DNA of 64,000 bases from Symsagittifera roscoffensis (lineage: Eukaryota > Xenacoelomorpha > Acoela > Convolutidae), in contig NC_087068.1 in assembly GCF_963678635.1 (NCBI RefSeq), positions 41,193,649 to 41,257,648 on the forward strand, in the 5' to 3' direction. The position numbers were made by a program, and so were the translations under genes. Of this stretch, positions 57,301 through 64,000 are shown piece by piece. Positions within the stretch are counted from its first letter, which is position 1, and each line of letters opens with the position of its first letter. The notes beneath the pieces are model-generated. The model had not been told where the DNA came from. It did not search any database and worked only from the letters and a program-made list of their open reading frames with translations.

Positions 57301-58899
57301 CAAGTAATACTCGCTAGAAGAGCCTATAATGGTACAGGCACTAGTTAATAACAATCTACGAGCAATTGGGATTATCTTTAGGCCCCTTCATTTTTTTTTA
57401 AAAAATATTTTATCCCGTGAGTCGATGCTACACATTTTATTAGGACAGTTTTTTGCTATTTTCACGCCACATGACAGCGAATGTGCGGATCTAACAGTTG
57501 ATTATGTTTCTATTTGGTGGTGATAGGGTTTGATAGCTGGCTTAAAGAGGTGTCTTGTAATCAAAGCTACATTTGTTTCCCGGAAACAGTTTTTCCTTCA
57601 AACCTTACTTGCTTTTCCTACTTGCTTTATTAAAAATTGATGAGCATAGTTCAGACTCTTGTATCGGTCGCGTTTTTTTTTAAGAATTGTCTTTAGAATT
57701 TGTTCAGACTCAAATTTCTTCCTTCGCTGCTTGAATTTTGATTTCTTTCAAATTTCGGTTCATTTATCTTCAATTTCTTTTTCAGCTCGAAAATGGATAG
57801 TAATTAACAGATTATCTACCGAAGTAAAACATTACGTATTGATCCATTTTTTCTTAAAATATGTTAGTTTTATCGAAAAAATGCGTATCATAAATTTTTC
57901 TTTAATTCAAAAAACACTTTGGGCATCGAAGATTTTTCTTTAATTTTCAAAATTTAAGACTTTTAAGAAAACGAGTCAGTATTTTGTTTCTGTTGAATTG
58001 CCTTCCTTGACTTTTTTCTAACTATCTCTTGCCACTTTATTGAGTTTTTATTATTCATCTTCGAGATTCATTCACGCTTGTACTATATGTACTGCTGTTG
58101 CCTTTTTTTATCTGAGGTCTAGGGTTTGAGTCCCGCCCGGATCTTGTTTTTCTTCAGTATGTTCAAAATTGAAAAAAAAAATCCCGGGAAAAACTGTTTT
58201 GTCGGGTTTTCGTTTGTCTGCTTATGTTTCGTCTGCAACAAAATGCCCTGGCGTTTAAGGGTATATTTTCTTTGGTTGTCCTTTTCTTTGTTTAAAGCTC
58301 TAAAATTTTTTCGACCTAATTCTTTGTGGCTTTTGTTTTATCCGCCTAGTTACTTTTGCTTGTATAGCTTAAAAAGCAAAAACGGTAGATTTTTTTTTCT
58401 GGAAACTTCAGGTAGTTTGTGTTGCAAGAGTTCAAAGTGTTAAAACTTGATTGCACAAAATCTTTTACGACACCAATTTTTTTGGAATTTGATGGTATTC
58501 GGCTCAATTGGCGTCTACTTTTTTTGTCGACTTAGAAGTTTGAATGCATTAGCCTTAATTTTACTGGTGATTGTATTTTTCGAATGATTTCAAAAATTAT
58601 TATTTTTTTGCTAACAATTTCTTTTCGAGTTTGTTTCTTTTTGATCTCAGTGACGTTCGCTAGCTGGCAATGCTGCACTTGCAATGTAATGCAAGTAATG
58701 TAAAGCTGCGCTTTACCTTTGTCTTTCATTTACATCTTCGCCCCCGTCTTTTGTCGAAAACGTATGTTTCAACCAAAAAACTATAGTGTCAATTAAATAT
58801 GTTCCAGAAACTCGAAGAGCTTTGGGCCATGTATTTTCTGTTTATGTTAATTTTTTTGATTGTTCATATTCTATTTTTTTCAAAGTTTTTAGTGTGAAA
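57301..58899. other. AT-rich, no gene recognised
   Basis: T-rich plus strand with several 60-105-codon frames (for example 57659-57943, 58126-58443), all Phe/Lys-rich as expected by chance in such DNA. A lone B-box-like GGGTTTGAGTCCC at 58121 has no A-box partner. Confidence 0.45.
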
Positions 58900-60720
58900 A
58901 TCTTTTTCTACAATCGTGCAAACGCACCTACAACTTGATGTCATGTCAGAAAGTGGATCAAGATAACTTCATTTTCAATGTTTTTTGTACCATATCTTAG
59001 CAAAAAACAAAAGATTGTAGTCGGTCAAAGGAGAGCCAAAGAAGATGTTAGTGATTGCCTTTTATAGCTCCGGAAAACTCAAAAAAAAATTGGTCTCTTA
59101 GTGAAAGCGCTTCTGGAATAAAGTTGTGTACCAATTTTTCAAGTGAAATATACAGATTTTTCGAGTTCTAAAGACTTATAAAAATCAATAATTATTATAT
59201 AGCTCTGATTTTGCAAACGAAGAACATTTTTAGTCTATCTATCCAAAATTTTGCCGATTGTTTCTGATATTTTTCGAAACAGTCAGTTTTTGCAAACGAT
59301 CTCAAAAAAAGTCTGGAGAACTTCGTTTTCATTGTTTTATTTCGGATCTTATTTCGGCCCAAAAAAGTAGACAGTAACCATATATAGCGAAGCAGGTTAT
59401 GAGCCTGATGATTGGCTTGGATTGCTTCAAAGGGTTCCAAAAATTTTATGTTCCCCTTGTTAAAACGCAATTTTTTTTAAAGTTTTATTCCGGTTTTTGG
59501 AGGTGAAGTATATAGAGTTTTTGAAATGAAGGACTTTATTGGCTTCAATGTTACTTATTTGCTTCAATATAATATAGATATTATACTTCTTCACGAATGT
59601 CGGTTAGTACTACCGATACCAACAAAAAGTCTGCAGAACTTGTTTTTCAATTTTTTTTGGATCTTATATTAAGCAAGAAAAAAATGGACCAAAACCGTAA
59701 AGAGTCAAGCTCTTGCAGAGCTTGATGATTGGATTTGGTTGCTCCAAAAAGATCAATTGACTTTTTCGGTCTTTTAGTGAAAACGCATCTGGTCTAAAGT
59801 TTTCCGAGTTAAGGAGATAAAATATATACGTTTTTTTGTGATTAAGAATTTTTATAAACTTCAATATCAGTGATATAGCTCTCTTTTCCTAAATGCAGAC
59901 AGTAACATTTTGTCTATTAAAAGCTTTTTTTTTGGTATTTCTTTGTACAAAATGTTCTGGGAAATGTTTGTTTTCAGTGTTTTTTTTTCGGGTCACATCT
60001 CAGCCAAAAAAGAAACTAGACCAAAAGCATACAGAGTCAAACTGATTCAAAGCCTAATGACCGGCTTTGATTTCTCCCAAAAGATCAAATTGCCTTTTTG
60101 TTCTCATGTTAAAAAAATCAGGCTTAGTTTTATTCCGAATTTTGGAGGTGAAACAAATACATTTTTTGAAATTCAGAATCCTTATTTAGATTACGAAAGC
60201 CGTATTTACAAGGTATTTACAAACTTTTGCAATTTTTTTTCAACATTTCTTCAAAACAGTCGATTTGTAAAAACGGTGCCAAATTCTGGAAAACTTTGTT
60301 TTCACTGTTTATTTTTTGGAGCCAAAAAATCCAAGAACTTTGAGATTCCGATGAATGTCTTTGATTTCTCGGATAATATTTTGGTCTCTCAGTCAAAAAA
60401 ACAAATGGTTTAAGGTTTTGTTTTCCAATTTTTAGTGGTGAAATTTTTGATCTTTTTTAGATTAAATATTTTATAATTTTCAATCTCAATTATATAGCTC
60501 TAGTTTCAAAAACAGACGATTTTTTAGAGTGTTTATGTAAAGTTTTGGCGACTGTCTTTAATATTTCTTCGAAAAAAAAATCTGGAAAACTTCAATTTCA
60601 GAGTTTGTTTTTCGGATCATGATTTTGCAAAAAATTAATTTAGACCAAAACCATATAGTCTCAAGCTGTTTGAGAGCCTGATGATTGATTTTCTTGGCTT
60701 CAAAGTTAGTTAAACATCTC
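58900..60720. repeat. Satellite B: about 320-bp monomers, six units
   Basis: The landmark CTGGAGAACTTCGTTTTCA and variants recurs at about 58955, 59310, 59630, 59955, 60285 and 60582. Further shared segments are TTTTGGAGGTGAA, AGAGCCTGATGATTGG and TATATAGCTCT. Diverged, head-to-tail and unrelated to satellite A. The 167-codon plus frame at 59910-60413 spans two units and is not a gene. Confidence 0.85.
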
Positions 60721-60904
60721 TCATTTCCCAGACAAACGAAGATCGTGTTTTGTGTGTCTTTTAAAATATTTTACCTATTTTTTCCCGTTCTGCGAAACAG
60801 TTGATACGTGAAAATGTTACCAAATTAAAAAAAAACAGGAAAAAACATTTAAAATGAGTTCAAAGTAATGATTAACGTTTTTAATGTGATTAGTTGCTAT
60901 AAAA

Positions 60905-61795
60905 ACTGTGCCATTCTGCCAGATGACACAGCACAACCTTCCGGCGACATAAAAAAAAGTGACTAAAGGCCTTATGAACAAAAAAGTGTTGCGACGGAGG
61001 GTCAGAATGTTCTAGAATTTTTATTTTTAAAATTTCGATTGGAAGAAGAACATTTCTGAGAAATAGAAAAAAGACGGCCATTTTGAATAAAAAAGATGAA
61101 AATCAGAACCACGATAGAGATTGTGAAGAACAGTTGTATCAGAGACAGAAAAACACGGAGCCTCTTATCGTGGCAAAAACACACGATAAGGACCTTAGCG
61201 ACAGATATTTGTGGAGACGGAGGCTTCAGTGGGGGGAAGAGAAATACCACGGAACCCTCCCGGGACACGAAATATAGGAGATAAGAGTGTTATCTCAAGA
61301 AAATCACGGGAGCGGAGGCTTGGTCCCCCAGAGACTGTCTATGTGAAGGGACTGTATAAACTAACTTTAACAGCTGCTGTAATGTCCTAGATCTTAATTA
61401 AACACCGATATTATTTGATATTTCAGGACATGAGTAGATAGAAAAAGGAAAGGGTCAATCCATCTCCAATGGATTTAATATAAAACTGTCACACAAAAAC
61501 ATATAAAAATAGGTTGTTCGAGCCGTGTTTTTAATGACAATCACGTAGTCTGAGGATCCGAGACTCAGCTATGTGGTTGTGTTCGCATGTAAACGAAAGC
61601 TGATCAAAAGTCGTTTGACTGATGGCCTAAAAATGGTAACTTTTTACTTTGCCCTAGACAGACCAGAAAGTCAACTGGCAAGGTCGAGACGGTGAAAAAC
61701 GAGTAGGATTAAGGTAACTGACGCCTGCCAGTCGTTAATAGGTACTTTTTCTACGCTCCGTCGCTGTGTGATATTTGGGCGAATGTTACATAGAC
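60905..61795 (-). repeat. Right arm of the long inverted repeat
   Basis: Inverse of 24795-25580, with CGTAGTCTGAGGATCCGAG as the best-kept stretch and the outer end at about ATGTTACATAG. Outside this point the similarity stops on both sides. Confidence 0.8.
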
Positions 61796-61868
61796 GTTTT
61801 TATGGCGCTCCTGGGTGGGCCTGTTAAAGGCATGAAACCATCATGATCAGCAAGCGTTTCAGCGACGA

Positions 61869-61935
61869 ACCCTCCGCTCCGGGCGTATGCCCGAGTTAGA
61901 GGTCTTAATGACAATTTAATGACCGTTATTGTACT
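61869..61935. repeat. 67-bp unit 0 (3' end divergent)
   Basis: Starts ACCCTCC, then a perfect hairpin CGGGC-GTAT-GCCCG. Positions 24-40 match unit 3 in register. The right end lacks GGAGGGT. Confidence 0.5.
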
Positions 61936-61950
61936 AGGGGGAAGGTGCGT

Positions 61951-62017
61951 ACCCTCCGTCTAGTACAATTTAGCTTTTTAACTTAGTTAACACCGAAAAT
62001 TCCGGGGGCCGGAGGGT
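61951..62017. repeat. 67-bp palindromic unit 1
   Basis: ACCCTCC at 61951-61957 pairs with GGAGGGT at 62011-62017. A central hairpin TTAAC-TTA-GTTAA sits at unit positions 28-40, and a CCG...CGG hairpin with a 7-base loop lies in the right half. Confidence 0.65.
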
Positions 62018-62325
62018 TAGGTGGGAAGTCATGAACCCGCTTGTCCCGAGGTCCCCGCACCAAAAACAACTAAAGAGAAAGCGTAAAACCAAACAAAAAT
62101 AGTGTATAACCAAGAAAAAGCCAAAAACAAATTTATTTTAAAACAAAAAAGTACAAAAAACAGTAAAAAAGTCCAAAAAAGACCAAAAACAGTAAAAAAC
62201 ATAAAGTGACAGTTTATATGTTATTTCCGGACGAGATGTGATCTGACCTTCCTATTTGTTGTTGTTTCAGATTGATTTATATCGTTTCTGATAGAAAGAT
62301 TGTGTGTTTTGGTGAAGGGTTGGAT

Positions 62326-62392
62326 ACCCTCCCTCGAGTGTAATTTGAGTGTTTAAGCACGTTAATGGTAATTTTGCCGGTGGCCGGAGGGT
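62326..62392. repeat. 67-bp palindromic unit 2
   Basis: Same closing 7-bp pair and same total length. The centre is TTAAG-CAC-GTTAA, with positions 28-31 and 37-40 pairing. Confidence 0.65.
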
Positions 62393-62551
62393 AGAGTGGC
62401 AAGCTGATCAACGTGTTCCACACTCAACAGGGACATCAAGGACAACATCCGCAACGACTGTTGGGTGTCGTTGAAGCAATTTTAGTATCGTTCGGGTACT
62501 ATTTCATTAAAACTTAAGTGGTGGGGGGCACGATTGGCGCGGTCCGATTGT

Positions 62552-62618
62552 ACCCTCCATCGATTACAAATTTCCGAGTTAAGGGTCTTAATTCGGATAT
62601 TTTGGTGCAAAAGAGGGT
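62552..62618. repeat. 67-bp palindromic unit 3
   Basis: ACCCTCC closes with AGAGGGT (one change). The centre is TTAAG-GGT-CTTAA at unit positions 28-40. Confidence 0.6.
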
Positions 62619-63028
62619 ATTTTACTATTCATCAACGACTATTAATAGATTATTATCCTTATTATATATTACTTATCTCCTCAATTAGATCCAAAAAATA
62701 CCCAATTTTGTCGAAAATCATCGATTTTCGATCAAACTGTAGACCCCCAAATTTTTGGATATCCGAGCTTTTCCGAACAACAAAAAGCTTTTATATAGGG
62801 AGTAGCTACGTAGTTCGATCCCCCTAACTAAAGAAACCGCGTGAGAAAAGACTCAGTAGAAGTTGGAAAAAACCAGAATTTTTCGGTCAAAATTTCGATA
62901 ATTTTTTGAATTTTGTCAATCTGTTTTGGGGATCGAGTTTTTGAGTTTTTAGAGTTAGAGCAATAAAATTTTTTGCGTTAGGAGCGTGCTAGCACAACGT
63001 GCTCGGTTACTAGAGAAATTTTTGGGTA

Positions 63029-63095
63029 ACCCTCCGAGTAGCTCCGTGGATAGAGCTAACGACTTAAGGTTTGGAAAAGGAAGGAATCGGAGGGT
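63029..63095. repeat. 67-bp palindromic unit 4
   Basis: ACCCTCC closes with GGAGGGT, extended to 9 bp. The left half has a perfect D-arm-like hairpin AGCTC-CGTGGATA-GAGCT. The centre is only partly self-complementary. Confidence 0.55.
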
Positions 63096-63594
63096 CCAAA
63101 TTTGATAGTTTTTGGCCAAATTTTTGTTTCTAAACCAATTTTGGTCCGGTTTTTTGCATTATTCCAGTGCCGTACAGGGCTGCTACGCTCATTTCAAGTA
63201 TTTTTAGGAACTTTCGACCGGAATTGCGGAAAAAGTTTTTCAGAACCTATATAGGTGGTGAAAAAAGGCCATTTTGACGAACGCGTTTTTGGCGATTTAT
63301 CAAAGACTAGTTATCCGATCGGGATAATTTTGGTACGATAAGTCGACGTTTTTGACCACTTTTCCGAATCGCAACCGTTTTTGGGTTAATTATTTCGGAA
63401 AAGAAAAAATTTTTTAGAATTTGTTGGTTCGGAGGGTCCAAATCACGGGCAACCCTCCGAGCGGCAGAAAATTTTATCAAAACATCTTTTTATTCAACTG
63501 GGAAGGTTGACCGTGTCAGCCAACCTAGTTTTAAGTCAGGTAGACCGCTTTCAGAGGCTTTACTGCGGTGATATAACCCTTTTTCTTGATTTTG

Positions 63595-63940
63595 GGGGAA
63601 CCCTCCGAAGTGACCCTCCGGAGTCAGCTAAACCCCTTAGCAACCCTCCTTGGTGGAAAATTTCCACGAGATCACCCTAAGAAGTTAAAACAGCTCCCCT
63701 TAGAGCTCCTAGCTTGTTTTGACGCTTTTTGAAGCTAGTAGGAGAACCTTCTAAGCGAAGATCAAAAAATTTGAAAATTTTGGAGGTACCCTCCGAAGTA
63801 ACCCTCCGGAGCGTATTAAGCATCTTATTGACCCTCCTTAGTAAATTTAGGGGGACCCTCCGAAGTAACTTGGGTGATTAAGGTACCCTCCGAAGTAACT
63901 TGGGTGATCAAGGCACCCTCCGAGGTAACCCTCCGGAGTG
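63595..63940. repeat. ACCCTCCG-rich cluster with a 30-bp tandem repeat
   Basis: At least nine ACCCTCC motifs, many as ACCCTCCGAAGTAAC or ACCCTCCGGAG. A 30-bp unit starting ACCCTCCGAAGTAACTTGGG is repeated at 63855-63884 and 63885-63914 with one or two changes. Confidence 0.8.
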
Positions 63941-64000
63941 TCTTAAACCTTCTAACGATCTTCCTTGTTAGAGACTTGAGTAAACTTTCTGTGGCAATTT

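Noticed and set aside
58100-58150. tRNA gene suggested by GGGTTTGAGTCCC
   Set aside because: B-box-like only; no A-box at the right distance and no acceptor pairing on either strand.
59910-60413. 167-codon plus frame
   Set aside because: Spans two satellite B monomers; Phe/Lys-rich, no similarity, and frame not kept in neighbouring monomers.
24795-61795. Calling the bracketed 37 kb a Maverick/Polinton
   Set aside because: No PolB, ATPase, protease or capsid gene is visible, and the integrase belongs to the retroelement. Kept only as an open question.

Overview
This is a repeat-dense piece of a eukaryotic nuclear genome, most likely from an invertebrate animal. No intact host gene and no bacterial feature is visible. 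Almost everything that can be named is a mobile element, a satellite or a segmental duplication: hAT DNA transposons, LINE fragments, tRNA-like repeats, long (ATGT)n arrays, several diverged satellites and a large LTR-type retroelement with a Ty3/gypsy-like integrase. The phylum cannot be fixed from the sequence alone.

Layout. At 1-9476 there are two copies of a fold-back hAT element (793-2833, truncated; 6199-9476, nearly complete). They are separated by two tandem 1.19-kb units that carry a tRNA-like repeat and a CGACC-rich minisatellite. At 9605-22445 two diverged copies of a 3.5-4.6 kb segment (9605-13145 and 17800-22445) differ by separate insertions: a 287-bp MITE in the first; a 5'-truncated LINE and a 0.56-kb unknown insert in the second. 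Between them lie a 1083-bp tandem duplication and a third minisatellite unit. At 22446-24795 there are AT-rich DNA, a tRNA-like sequence and a decayed retroelement C-terminal gene.

At 26293-46415, on a clearly GC-richer background, lie three tandem but differently deleted copies of one large retroelement, coding on the minus strand. Its layout is a helical and coiled-coil N-terminal part, an SGNH-hydrolase domain with a complete set of catalytic motifs, a second SGNH-like segment, about 1,600 further codons I cannot assign, then (in other copies) the pol C-terminal tail, and finally a macrodomain reading frame resembling the TARG1/OARD1 group of ADP-ribosyl hydrolases. A DDE integrase fragment of the same family lies inverted at the right end. 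No reverse transcriptase of this family is inside the window. Every copy is broken by stops, frameshifts or deletions. The pairing of SGNH and macrodomain modules in one retroelement is the most interesting content here.

At 46418-57300 there is a higher-order array: (ATGT)n tracts, a 0.37-kb block and runs of a roughly 355-bp satellite monomer, repeated three times. A second satellite of about 320 bp fills 58900-60720. An inverted repeat of about 0.8-0.9 kb sits at 24795-25580 and 60905-61795 and so brackets about 35 kb. The last 2.2 kb (61869-64000) is packed with the motif ACCCTCC. Four segments there run from ACCCTCC to (G/A)GAGGGT over exactly 67 bp, and a fifth related one has lost its right end.
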